DNA of 64,000 nt, taken from Estrella lausannensis. GTDB taxonomy: Bacteria; Chlamydiota; Chlamydiia; Chlamydiales; Criblamydiaceae. Position 1 is the stretch's first letter. Each line of letters opens with the position of its first letter. The stretch is from the NCBI RefSeq assembly GCF_900000175.1, contig NZ_CWGJ01000006.1, forward strand, positions 1 through 64,000. Direction: 5' to 3'. The position numbers and the translations under genes are program-made. The notes below the pieces were generated by a model. It had not been told where the DNA came from. It ran no database searches and saw nothing but the letters and a program-made list of their open reading frames with translations. Shown one piece after another: positions 17,601-25,634 of the stretch.

Positions 17601-20253
17601 TGGCGCTATATTTGTAAGAAGAGGTTTTGAGGAGCTCTCCTTGTGCGTTGTACAGCTCTTTTTTGACGACTCTTCCCTGATAGTCGGTGGAGAAAACAGT
17701 GTGGTTGCCATATTTGTCCGTACTCTCTTTTAGTATGCCATCCAGTTCATAGAGGAACTTTTCTGTCGTACCGTCAGGGTGTTCGATATGGTAGGGCTTT
17801 TTTCTTCCCGTGAACTTAGTTTTTGTCGCATTGCCAAATACATCTGTCTTGATGATGGGATTGTCGAGTACATCGTATTCAACTGAGATAATAGGACGGC
17901 AAAGGACTCCGTCGGTAAAGAGCGCAGGAAGTGTCGCTTGAACTTCCCTTCCCATTTCATCAAAAGCATATTCGGTGACGTTGCCGGCGAAATCGGTCTC
18001 TTCGTATCGCTCACCTTTCTTGTTATAGCGGTAGCTTTTGACTAAGCTGATGCCGTCTGCTGCCAGCACCTCAACTTCCTTGATGAGGCGGTTCATGAAA
18101 TCATAGGTGTACAATTTACTGTACCCGGCAAGAGGCCCTCTCTCTTCGATCAGGTTAGTATTCTTGTCGTAGGACCTTTCGATGATGATTCCACCGGGCA
18201 GCTCTTCATAAATAATTTTTCCGTATTTGTTGTAACGGTACTTTTTCGAAGCTACATAGTTGTCTTCGGCATCATAGATTTCAGACTCAAGAAGCCATCC
18301 CTCGGGTGAGTGGCTGTTTTTTAATCTCTTCAGCTGCTTTTCAGTGCCTGTAGACGGATCGTAAGCTTTATAGATGACCTCTTCATGGAGTCCAAAGGGA
18401 AAGCTCGTTCTTGGCTTATATTCCGTGATGAGCCTTTCACTCACTCCTGTGAGAACCTCCGGGTTTTCGCTCCCGCCGTCGTCAGAGATGTTTTTGAGTT
18501 TGACGCCGTTGTCATCGTAGAAGAAAAACTCTCGCTTGCGGATCTTTTCTCCATCGGAGAGAAGCCTGGCGGAGACGAGATTTTTCCCGGGGACGTATCT
18601 GTAGATGATTTTCTTTCGGCTGTCCCACTCTTCTAAAAGTAGATTGGAGCCGTCTTGCGTATAGGACATTTTTTTGGAGTAGCAATCTGTCAGGTTGGAT
18701 CCGGTATAGAGCCTCACACCCGACAAAAAGACTTTTTTCTCCGACTCTCCGGTCAGTGTGCCGGCTAAAGTCTCTTGAATCACATTGCCAAAAGAGTCGT
18801 ATTCGACGAATCGACCAAGCAGGGGAGTTCCGGACAGGATAATTTTTTCAGGCTCTAGCTCCGGGTTCTTGGTCGATGTGCAGTCGACAAAGAGCGTGCC
18901 GGAGTAGTAGCCTTCGTGAAGGTCGCTCCCTTTGCTCCCGAAAAGATACCGCTCCGCTTTGTACGGCGCGTACACTGTGCCTTTGCCGTCTCTGTCTTGG
19001 CGTCCCTTATAGCTTAGGATTCCTTCCAAGCGGTTCGAGGCATAGCAGTAGGTGCGCTTTCCGCCAAGAGCATCGATCACATCCGTCGATCCGGAGAGCA
19101 GGTTTTTTTCCGAATCCACATCGCGCACATTGTAGATGAATTTGTACTCGGGCTCGGGCGCTGCAGTCTCTCCCAAAGGTTTGAAGATTTTTTTGACGCG
19201 ATTGAAGGCGGTTTTTTTCGAGCTGGAGCTGACTTTGATTTTATTTCCATGAACGCTGTTGCTCCCGATATCGTAGTAAGCGGGCTGGACATATCTTTCC
19301 TCGGGATATCTCTTTTTTATCAGCCTCAGTCTTTCTTGTTTTTTCTCTGAATAGGTCGCGTATTCGTAGCTGACGGTGGGGGCGTAGGGGCGTTTGACCT
19401 TGTGGAGGATATACTTCGACGTCGGTTCTTTTTGAATACGGTCGAGTTCATAGTGGATGGGATGTGTCGAAGTCGTCACTTCGATTGAGTTGCGCTGGTG
19501 GTCTTTGACAGGGTAGTTAAACGTACAACGGGAAAATTCGATCTCTTCATTGCCGAGAAGACGGATCTCTGTAATCTTTTTGTCGTTATTGAAGGAGTAT
19601 GTCTCTTTTAATCCGTTCTGCTGGCTTTTCCAGATGGGCAAAAAACCGATGTAATGGCCAGTGGGGTCCACAGGGCGATATTTTATCACATCGCCATTGC
19701 TGAGCTTGATGGATCCTCCGCTGCGGTTGATCCAGGCTTCATTATTATTGACATTGCTTCTGCCCGAGAGCCCTTTAGGGGAAAGGTTGGTGATCCCCGA
19801 CGCTGCCCACGTTTTTTCTTCGGTGCGATACTTCCCATCGCAGCGGGAGTCTTGGTGCTCCCCAAGATGGATCAGGTAGCTCCCTCGTCCGTCAGAGACA
19901 AAAAGGTTGTGTCTTCCGTCGCATCGTTCTTCTTTGATATGACTTCCCGGGGGCCTTGGAATAGGTTTTCTGTAGTACGCCTTATAGTTGTGATTGAGAT
20001 TCCAGCCCCATCCGATCGCTTCGTCTTTGGCAGCAGAGCTGGAATAGACGCGGTCAATCACAAAAGGTTCGGGACCCGGAAGCGACGCATCCACTTCGTA
20101 GTCAATAAAGTCTCCGGTGAGCACGTTGACATGATTGCCGACGATGCCGGATGGCATGCCCTGAAAATTCGCTAAGTCGAAGTCGTCGGAACCCTCGTCC
20201 GCTGAAGTATATCCGCAGCACAGCACGAAGAGAGAAATGAAGATAGGGAGCAT
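14674..20253 (-). CDS. RHS/YD-repeat protein with C-terminal alpha/beta-hydrolase (DUF687-like) domain
   Basis: 1859 residues. It starts with a signal peptide (MLPIFISLFVLCCGYTSADE). The N-terminal segment (NHVNVLTGDFIDYEVD, IDRVYSSS) is typical of RHS proteins. Then come many YD repeats (YDxxGR, YNALGKKTLEA, YDELNRL type), which fold into a beta cocoon. The RHS core (ESGRFISKDPLGDRDGPNLY then AYVANNPLMYVDLWGL) ends near residue 1576. About 283 residues follow, with a nucleophile elbow ILCHSRGGLETY, a possible acid NPRDIVPKI and a histidine ITDHFVTSEGY, consistent with a serine hydrolase. GMNANDPN, SKGFLSDGLVAVHEMVGIET and the elbow resemble the chlamydial DUF687 family as I remember it. It is probably a polymorphic toxin or host effector; DNA base composition drops at about 15240 inside this tip. 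Confidence 0.85.
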   Translation of the reverse strand: MLPIFISLFVLCCGYTSADEGSDDFDLANFQGMPSGIVGNHVNVLTGDFIDYEVDASLPGPEPFVIDRVYSSSAAKDEAIGWGWNLNHNYKAYYRKPIPRPPGSHIKEERCDGRHNLFVSDGRGSYLIHLGEHQDSRCDGKYRTEEKTWAASGITNLSPKGLSGRSNVNNNEAWINRSGGSIKLSNGDVIKYRPVDPTGHYIGFLPIWKSQQNGLKETYSFNNDKKITEIRLLGNEEIEFSRCTFNYPVKDHQRNSIEVTTSTHPIHYELDRIQKEPTSKYILHKVKRPYAPTVSYEYATYSEKKQERLRLIKKRYPEERYVQPAYYDIGSNSVHGNKIKVSSSSKKTAFNRVKKIFKPLGETAAPEPEYKFIYNVRDVDSEKNLLSGSTDVIDALGGKRTYCYASNRLEGILSYKGRQDRDGKGTVYAPYKAERYLFGSKGSDLHEGYYSGTLFVDCTSTKNPELEPEKIILSGTPLLGRFVEYDSFGNVIQETLAGTLTGESEKKVFLSGVRLYTGSNLTDCYSKKMSYTQDGSNLLLEEWDSRKKIIYRYVPGKNLVSARLLSDGEKIRKREFFFYDDNGVKLKNISDDGGSENPEVLTGVSERLITEYKPRTSFPFGLHEEVIYKAYDPSTGTEKQLKRLKNSHSPEGWLLESEIYDAEDNYVASKKYRYNKYGKIIYEELPGGIIIERSYDKNTNLIEERGPLAGYSKLYTYDFMNRLIKEVEVLAADGISLVKSYRYNKKGERYEETDFAGNVTEYAFDEMGREVQATLPALFTDGVLCRPIISVEYDVLDNPIIKTDVFGNATKTKFTGRKKPYHIEHPDGTTEKFLYELDGILKESTDKYGNHTVFSTDYQGRVVKKELYNAQGELLKTSSYKYSATHLIEETDPLGCKKTYDYDWAGRLIRKCVGPSVSEYSYDSLSRLAREVTWSSAQDAIVKELSYDVAGRVTEECVKSLSGHIESRVRFEYNALGKKTLEAHLSGGEETITRYAYNGRGDLIETINPLGLSTRIEYQFNHVNEQGERGTCVTSIDPKGIITVVEKNSLGLDSRIEKKNSLGETIQLAKIFYNAKGGREKRVDTVFSENRALRTVITAWRYDSLGRLEHVIEAFGSPDEKTTSVTYNALGQRDCISKPSGVKILFDYDELGKLRRWWSSDSSFDYCYSYDAMDNPVFVEDRIFETATRKSYDIKSRLIEETLGNGYTVRYAYDLADRVTEFTYPDGSSVAYGYEGSRLKEVKRTNYRFEALSHDWRGKLTKGRLPLNGGEITCTYDVMGRVTNILSNEWKENSASYDEAGNMLGRIIEDSFGLLQEDFRYDDLNQLTSESGASSHLYAYDSLNNRIVEDGNNNTVNDLNQTLERKDRNYVYDADGNLIEVIKPEKTLRFRYDGAGRLIEFSDGENTTHYRYDETNRRISKQTEGKKEIRFIYQGQNELGTHDEEGEIRILGGTAQGAEIGSSIAIEKEGKVLCPVHDHNGNICCLIDAETGSTAATYRYSAFGEPIHAEGTSISWGFSSKRKDAESGLIFFGRRYYDPESGRFISKDPLGDRDGPNLYAYVANNPLMYVDLWGLFSTRHDRTCSGDREGRSWLDRGMDFVRDCFSFAGECIESFATHCLPASPFQYAFEGAGRVLQGKEFHHEYVRSDPIGHGTVGTREIPGKVRVATTGMNANDPNAQILAHSASQAMDGAKWEWFCSRSKGFLSDGLVAVHEMVGIETTAVKEFANYLMEKYTAMKQAGYSSPVIEILCHSRGGLETYRALKLLPAEIRACVSVYTIGSAYAVPKGDLRSAVNYVNPRDIVPKITSPFCAGNGAEVVSTGWESDNFFGMITDHFVTSEGYQQAIKDISERITQGKY

Positions 20254-20431
20254 CGATTATTTTCCGTAAATTGAAATTTTAGTTTGCGACTATAGGACAT
20301 AACTGGTTGAAGGACAAGTAATTTTTGATTTTTTTTGATGAGATAGAAAACAATTGGTTTCGTTTTGACGAAGTGGTTGAAAATATGGGGTGGTTTTAGA
20401 CAGAATGAGGGCTTGTTGTCAGGAGGAAAAT

Positions 20432-20623
20432 ATGTGGCCCAAAGCATATAAAGACTATCCCAAGGACTCTCCACTGAAGAAGGAGCAGGTCTCTGCCGGA
20501 AAAGGCATCGTCGGCTGCGAAATGCACGACGTGATGGGCTGGGGCGAGGATTTCCATGTGGAAAAAAAGAAGAAAAGCCTCCTGCTCGACCTGTTAAACA
20601 AATGGTTCGGGAAGGGCAAGTGA
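20432..20623 (+). CDS. Small conserved-looking protein, first gene of amn operon
   Basis: 63 residues from the ATG at 20432, chosen because AGGAGG stands at 20421-20426 with good spacing; a start at 20390 would add 14 unlikely residues. The protein (MWPKAYKDYPKDSPLKKEQV ... ending in a lysine-rich LLNKWFGKGK) has no recognised domain. Its stop overlaps the next ATG (TGATG), so it is coupled with the zinc-ribbon gene and amn. Confidence 0.6.
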   Translation: MWPKAYKDYPKDSPLKKEQVSAGKGIVGCEMHDVMGWGEDFHVEKKKKSLLLDLLNKWFGKGK

Positions 20624-20856
20624 TGGGCTCAAGAGGCGATCACACATTTCCGATCGAAGTCTCCTACGAGCAGTGTCCGCAGTGCGGCAAAGTGTTCGAG
20701 TCGAGAAACCACTATGAGTATGAGATGGGCCTTCATGTCAAACGTGAAGAGTGTCCCTATTGCCGCAATGAATTCAAACAAGAAAAAAAAGTCAGTACGA
20801 TAGGGCCTCTTTTCGGAGAGGCGCCGAAGCCTGAAATGGAATGGGGAGATCGCTAA
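20623..20856 (+). CDS. Small zinc-ribbon protein
   Basis: 77 residues. The start at 20623 overlaps the previous stop (TGATG), and the stop overlaps the next start (TAATG). Two CxxC knuckles (CPQCGKVF and CPYCRNEF) 32 residues apart indicate a zinc ribbon. Its partner is unknown. Tight coupling with AMP nucleosidase suggests a related role or simply a conserved chlamydial operon. Confidence 0.75.
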   Translation: MGSRGDHTFPIEVSYEQCPQCGKVFESRNHYEYEMGLHVKREECPYCRNEFKQEKKVSTIGPLFGEAPKPEMEWGDR

Positions 20857-21698
20857 TGGAAGATTTTAAGGCGTATGAGCCGACTAAAGAAGAAGAAAAA
20901 ATAGCCCAGGATACGCTAGAGAGGTATTCAGGCTCTCCCTGCCAGGACTATCAGCCCTATCTTTTGCTCACCAACTTTCCCAAGTACGTCAACTACTTCT
21001 CCGAAAGCCGCGGTGTGCCCGTCATCGAGGGAAGCATGTTCTCTGTCGCCCACTCGCCCGAAGAGAAAGTGTCCATCCTCGACTTCAAAATCGGCTCGCC
21101 GGCAGCGGCCCTTGTCGTAGACTTGGTCTCTTTCCTCCCGGTCAAAGCTGCTCTGATGCTCGGCATGTGCGGCGGCCTAAGGCGCCAGTATCAGGTCGGC
21201 GACTACTTCCTTCCCGTCGCCTCCATCCGCGCCGAAGGAACAAGCGACTTCTATTTCCATCCCGAAGTGCCGGCGCTCGCCAACTTCTTAGTGCAAAAGG
21301 CGGTCACCAACGTCTTGGAAAGAAAGAAAATCCACTACCACATCGGTATCACGCACACCACCAACAAGCGTTTCTGGGAGTTTAACAACGAATTTAAGCA
21401 AAAGCTCAAAATCACAAGGCCCCAGGCAATCGAAATGGAGTGCGCTACTTTATTCACGGCAAGCTACTACCACAAGCTTCCCTTGGGCGCCCTGCTTTTG
21501 ATATCCGACCTGCCGCTTGCCAGAGATGGCATCAAAACCAAGGCCTCCTCAGAGAACCTCTTCGCCCGCTACACCCCCGAACATGTGGAGACGGGTGTCG
21601 AAGTGGCGAAAGAACTGGATGAGGCATTTAAGCACCAGGCCAAAGGAGTCTATCGAGGATTCCGTCGTCGTTTTGAAAAGGAAGAGCATCACAATTAA
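20856..21698 (+). CDS. amn: AMP nucleosidase, short chlamydial type
   Basis: 280 residues from the ATG at 20856 (overlapping TAATG). It belongs to the purine/uridine phosphorylase superfamily: a phosphate/ribose region GMCGGLRRQYQVGDYFLPVA, a ribose-binding AIEMECATLFTASYYHKL, and LLLISDLPLARDGIKT with the catalytic aspartate. AMP nucleosidase splits AMP into adenine and ribose 5-phosphate. It is much shorter than the E. coli enzyme (484 residues), lacking most of the N-terminal regulatory domain. From memory, C. trachomatis amn lies next to efp; here about 11 kb separates the two. It is the last gene of a three-gene coupled operon. Confidence 0.85.
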   Translation: MEDFKAYEPTKEEEKIAQDTLERYSGSPCQDYQPYLLLTNFPKYVNYFSESRGVPVIEGSMFSVAHSPEEKVSILDFKIGSPAAALVVDLVSFLPVKAALMLGMCGGLRRQYQVGDYFLPVASIRAEGTSDFYFHPEVPALANFLVQKAVTNVLERKKIHYHIGITHTTNKRFWEFNNEFKQKLKITRPQAIEMECATLFTASYYHKLPLGALLLISDLPLARDGIKTKASSENLFARYTPEHVETGVEVAKELDEAFKHQAKGVYRGFRRRFEKEEHHN

Positions 21699-21772
21699 TG
21701 ACAAATAATAAATCTTTATTTTGTCTTAATAAGGAAAAGTTATACTAGTACAAGTTTTATTATGTGGATTGT

Positions 21773-22675
21773 ATGACGACACAAAAAATTGACGTAGCTC
21801 ACACCTTTAAGACGTCTCCTGCGGTGAAGAAGAAAGAGCCGCAGAAGGAAAAAGCTCCCGCTTCCGGCCGCTGGCAGGAAGTGGAGGAGCGTCGCTCTGC
21901 CCCAAAATCCCCGCTTGTCAAAGAAGAGAAACCCGCCGCAAAGAAGAAGGAGAGGCTGATGGCTTCCGAGAAAAGGGAACGTGCTTTCCAGGAAATGAAA
22001 GAACAATCCCCCTTTGATCTCTTCACCAGTATGCAGTCCAAGACGATCCAGTCCATGAAAGCGGAAGTGGCTGTTGACGAACCGGAATATTCCGAAGAGA
22101 CCGATAGCGTAGAGTTGGAGTCTGCCGAAGGACTTTTTGCCTCTGATGAAACGAAAGAGGAAGAAGAGACAAAGGCAGCGACCCCCCTCGTCAACTTAAT
22201 TCCCGTCGGGCAAGAGGCCCTCTATCAGCCCACGCAATCCCTCAACAACCATGTTTCCTCCACGGCAAGCCCCGTTGCGAATGCCTCCTTCCAAAACATG
22301 AAGCTTCTTCAGTTTGCCGAGAAATTGGTCAAGAAAATCACCGCCATGAAGCAAGGCGGCAGAACCGAAATCACCCTCACCCTGAAAAACATGTCTCTCT
22401 TCAACGGCGGCATTCTTAAAGTGGTGGAGCATGATTCGGCACGAGGCCAGTATAACCTCACTTTTACAAATCTTAATCCCAAAGCCCACGCTCTCGTGCT
22501 CGGCACCGATGCCACCCGGATCCTCAGAGAGTCGATGGAAGCTAAAGGATTGACCTTCCACATCATCACCGCCTCGACCGAGATCGAGCCCCTCTCCACC
22601 TACTCCTCTTCCTTCAAAGAAGAAAAGGAACGACGGGACGAGAAATCGGAAGATGCCGATCAGGAGACAGCGTAA
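21773..22675 (+). CDS. FliK/YscP-like candidate (type III secretion needle-length control)
   Basis: 300 residues from the ATG at 21773 (a GTG at 21764 is an alternative). The N-terminal 140 residues are lysine/glutamate-rich and low in complexity (KKKEPQKEKAPASGRWQEVE). The last 110 are folded: LLQFAEKLVKKITAMKQGG, TEITLTLKNMSLFNGGILKV, NLTFTNLNPKAHALVLGT, RILRESMEAKGLTFHIITAS. This layout and the pattern of the C-terminal part resemble the FliK/YscP substrate-specificity domain, called CdsP in chlamydiae. The match is by pattern only, and the gene is not next to other recognisable type III genes. A weak hairpin (22676-22700) and T-run follow the stop. Confidence 0.45.
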   Translation: MTTQKIDVAHTFKTSPAVKKKEPQKEKAPASGRWQEVEERRSAPKSPLVKEEKPAAKKKERLMASEKRERAFQEMKEQSPFDLFTSMQSKTIQSMKAEVAVDEPEYSEETDSVELESAEGLFASDETKEEEETKAATPLVNLIPVGQEALYQPTQSLNNHVSSTASPVANASFQNMKLLQFAEKLVKKITAMKQGGRTEITLTLKNMSLFNGGILKVVEHDSARGQYNLTFTNLNPKAHALVLGTDATRILRESMEAKGLTFHIITASTEIEPLSTYSSSFKEEKERRDEKSEDADQETA

Positions 22676-22731
22676 ATCTTCCGTAAAAGGAAGGTTTATT
22701 CCCTTTTTTCATAATTAATCTCGCAGTTTGT

Positions 22732-22737
22732 TATAAT
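22732..22737 (+). promoter_or_regulatory. Candidate -10 box (TATAAT) before the 22783 gene
   Basis: A perfect TATAAT stands 45 bases before the ATG at 22783, just behind the T-run that ends the previous gene. The -35 position has no good match, so this is only a candidate. Confidence 0.35.
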
Positions 22738-22782
22738 AAAGAGAGATGCCTTTGTATTAATCTCTTTGATGCGAGGTAAGCT

Positions 22783-23208
22783 ATGCCTGTTGAAGGAGTA
22801 TCATCCAACCACTCGATGCCAGAACCCATGGCCATGCCGGCAGAATCTGCCAAGGTGGAGACAAAATCCATCGGCGGGATGCCCGTTGCCACTTCACTGA
22901 ATGGAGTGAAATCGGCTCCCCATCCTGTAGCGACGGCCGACATGGGGCAGCAGATTGCCGGAGAAAAGGTAATCAACCAAATGCTGGTGAGTGTTAGCCA
23001 AGTGAATATGGAAGCGCTGCAAGCTGTCGCTTCGGACCAAATCAAAAATACCGAGATTAAAGGCGATGCCAAACTCAACGCTTTGGCAAATGAAGAAACC
23101 GCCAAAGACCGCAGAGCCGATCGAAACGCGCTGAAAGAAGAGCTTAACGACAGAAAAGACACCGACCGGGTCAATGCCGAGGAAAACCGCTCTAAGATGG
23201 GCTCTTAA
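22783..23208 (+). CDS. Small alanine/methionine-rich protein of unknown function
   Basis: 141 residues with no signal peptide or membrane segment. The first 55 residues are rich in Pro, Met, Ala and Val (MPEPMAMPAESAKVE). A helical middle part follows (INQMLVSVSQVNMEALQAVA), and a highly charged C-terminus (AKDRRADRNALKEELNDRKD). The gene lies 107 bases behind the FliK-like gene, has its own possible promoter, and ends at a strong bidirectional hairpin. A role linked to type III secretion is conceivable by position only. Confidence 0.6.
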   Translation: MPVEGVSSNHSMPEPMAMPAESAKVETKSIGGMPVATSLNGVKSAPHPVATADMGQQIAGEKVINQMLVSVSQVNMEALQAVASDQIKNTEIKGDAKLNALANEETAKDRRADRNALKEELNDRKDTDRVNAEENRSKMGS

Positions 23209-23213
23209 AATTG

Positions 23214-23242
23214 GGCGCCTTTTCCCATCGGGAAAAGGCGCC
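23214..23242. terminator. Bidirectional hairpin between convergent genes
   Basis: GGCGCCTTTTCCC (23214-23226) and GGGAAAAGGCGCC (23230-23242) form a perfect 13-bp stem with a three-base loop. It lies between the stops of the 22783 (plus) and 23261 (minus) genes. The T-tracts are weak, but the position and strength fit a shared terminator. Confidence 0.75.
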
Positions 23243-23260
23243 ATCTCTTAATGCTCGCTT

Positions 23261-25342
23261 TTAATTACCGGCAAAAGTGAGTAGTTCGTTGGAGGTGATG
23301 TAGACCTCCCTTCCGGTTCTTCTGTCTAAGTGATCAAGCGCTTCAAACATGAGATCCAAGTCTCCAAGTTCGACACCTTGCTGTTTGACGAGCCGCATGA
23401 AGTGGTGCATGTAGGCGACTCCCCACTTCTTGGCCATCTGCTTGGCTTCGTTAAGCGGCAGAGCGTTCGCCACATCTTGCGGCAAGCTGGTTAACGCGTC
23501 GACGATGAGGCCGAACTGCTTGAGCGTTTGAGCGGGAATCCTTTCTTTGGCCATTTCAGGCAGGTCATCGCTTCCCGGTTTGAACTTCTTGTTGAACTGC
23601 GCTGCGCAAAGCTCAATGCCGTGCATCGCAAAATCGTAGCCATACCCCGTTGTTGCATAAGGGCTGAAGCTCTCCAGCTTCAGGAACAGAACCTGCACCG
23701 GCGGCTGGCTGTTTCCTATGAGAAACTGAGGGGAGTCTACCTTTCCAAAAAGAATGTGCCTCTTATGTGTGGGAAGAAGGCCATTTAAGATATCGATTCC
23801 CTGGTGAGCTGAAGAGGCCATCACCACTTTTGCCACCCCGTTCCATTTAGGGCTTCTGCCGATAAAGTGGCTGGAAGGCCTATCTCCGACAGCCTTGGCA
23901 TTCATAAGGAAACTGTAGAGAAGGTCGCCCTCGTCTTCGATTACGAAAGCCCCCTCTTCGTGCCCCTGTCCCTTTTTCAGTGCAATGTGCATCAAAAACC
24001 AGGTGAGAGCCGTGATCGCCTGTTCGGCGCCCTCTTGATACTCTTCAGGGGAGGTGATATCACCTGTCAGGATGTTCTTGAGGAGAATCTGTCCTTCTAA
24101 AATCAGCTTTCTTGCTTCCTCAAGGGAGGGTTGCCCCTCAAAACAGGTGACGTAGGCATCGAGTCTTTTGCGCGCTTCCTCCGTAGTGAATTGAGCGCTA
24201 GATTTTGGGGCGCACACTGACTCGGAGAGGTCAAAGCTGACCTCGCCCCGAAGCTTCATCGACCTGCACAGATCGACAATCTCTAAAAAGGTGTCGCCGG
24301 CATTCTCCATTTTCATTTTGAATCCATCGATTGTGCAGGCAAGTTTTTGAAAGAGATCGGCATTTTCACTGCCATATCTTCTTAAAAGATCCTGCTCGAT
24401 CCCTTCGAGTCCATCCAAAAGAGTCAAGTTCAGCTGCATGCAGTCCTTCAAGAGGACCAAGTTATTTAACGCCGGCTCGTCGCTGGTAACTTGAGCTGCC
24501 CGCTCTGTCTCGCGCATCTGGCAGTCAAGTGTCCAGCCGATGGCCTGGATCAGTCGGTCGAGCTCATCTTGCGGCTCGCCCCAGGTACGCACCCATTCAG
24601 CAGGGACTATCTTCGTTTCATACACTTCCAGCAACGTGAGGTTGCAGTCTGCTTGAAGAAGCGGCTTAAGGCCTTCGGCGAAGCCGCAGATCACATTGCA
24701 GTTGCGCAAGAAGGTCTCTTTCCAGTTGAAGTTATTGGCGCTGATTTCTTTTTCCTCAATATGCTCGACTGCTGTCGGAAACTTGCTGATGCAGCGGCGG
24801 AAGACCTTGTCTAGCATCAAAGACTCTTTGATAATGAGGCGGTTGATCTTTTTGATGCGCAGGCTGAGGTCTGTTTCCTCGGTAACTTTTTTAGCTAAAG
24901 TGTTTTGCCAATTGTGAAAACCGATGCGCGACTTGCTCATGCAGATGAAGGCCTCTTTTGCCGCCAGCATCAGACCCTGCCTTAAGTCCTCTCCGTCTTT
25001 GTGCTCCAGCAGCAAGATGTATTGATCAAGAGCCCGGGTGAAGACTCCCTCGGCCTTTAAGATCTCTCCCTTATAGTGCGTAGTGACCGCTCTGAAAGAG
25101 TTTTCGGAGTAGGCATCCGATACATAGGCGTAGACGCCAATGCCGATGTCAACCGTCTTTTGAATGGGATTGTCTTTATAGCCGGTCGCGTAGCGCATAA
25201 AAGATCTGCCTGTCGTGGTCGGCTGCAGGTTCTCGCCGGGCTTCAGCTCGGCGACAAAGAGAAAATTATCTCGGATGGCATCTAGTTCCTGAATTGTGAT
25301 TTTAGCTTGTAAGATAATATTATTTGAATCTAGAACGTTCAT
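23261..25342 (-). CDS. Large protein of unknown function
   Basis: 693 residues, no signal peptide and no obvious membrane segment. It appears mostly alpha-helical. I see no known motif. Notable stretches are MNVLDSNNIILQAKITIQEL at the start, a four-cysteine scatter in the middle, and YGYDFAMHGIELCAAQFNKK near the C-terminus. An AAGAGAAA site precedes the ATG, and the upstream region is very AT-rich. It stands alone, convergent with the operon to its left. It could be a chlamydia-specific cytoplasmic protein or an effector. Confidence 0.65.
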   Translation of the reverse strand: MNVLDSNNIILQAKITIQELDAIRDNFLFVAELKPGENLQPTTTGRSFMRYATGYKDNPIQKTVDIGIGVYAYVSDAYSENSFRAVTTHYKGEILKAEGVFTRALDQYILLLEHKDGEDLRQGLMLAAKEAFICMSKSRIGFHNWQNTLAKKVTEETDLSLRIKKINRLIIKESLMLDKVFRRCISKFPTAVEHIEEKEISANNFNWKETFLRNCNVICGFAEGLKPLLQADCNLTLLEVYETKIVPAEWVRTWGEPQDELDRLIQAIGWTLDCQMRETERAAQVTSDEPALNNLVLLKDCMQLNLTLLDGLEGIEQDLLRRYGSENADLFQKLACTIDGFKMKMENAGDTFLEIVDLCRSMKLRGEVSFDLSESVCAPKSSAQFTTEEARKRLDAYVTCFEGQPSLEEARKLILEGQILLKNILTGDITSPEEYQEGAEQAITALTWFLMHIALKKGQGHEEGAFVIEDEGDLLYSFLMNAKAVGDRPSSHFIGRSPKWNGVAKVVMASSAHQGIDILNGLLPTHKRHILFGKVDSPQFLIGNSQPPVQVLFLKLESFSPYATTGYGYDFAMHGIELCAAQFNKKFKPGSDDLPEMAKERIPAQTLKQFGLIVDALTSLPQDVANALPLNEAKQMAKKWGVAYMHHFMRLVKQQGVELGDLDLMFEALDHLDRRTGREVYITSNELLTFAGN

Positions 25343-25634
25343 TATGTTTCTCTTTTTAGTTATTATTCTTCAGTGATGATATTTGATTTTACGTTATTTG
25401 TGAATAATTAGTTTTTGCGAATTATTTTTATTTAGTTATGTTTAAATTTGTTTTTTATTCTATTTAAAACGATGTTGTTGGTTAGTTAATAATTTCTGTT
25501 TTTTAAGGGTTTTAGTGAGATGGATTCATGGAGTAAAAATCCCCTTTTTATCCATAAATTGGCAACTCCCATTCTTGGGCAGGAGATTGGAGAATTTGCC
25601 GCAAGATAGGTAGATAAGGCGTTTTTGACAGGTG
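25343..25634. other. AT-rich intergenic region
   Basis: Nothing convincing is seen besides AT-rich sequence upstream of the 25342 start, which probably contains its promoter. No repeat family member was recognised here. Confidence 0.5.
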
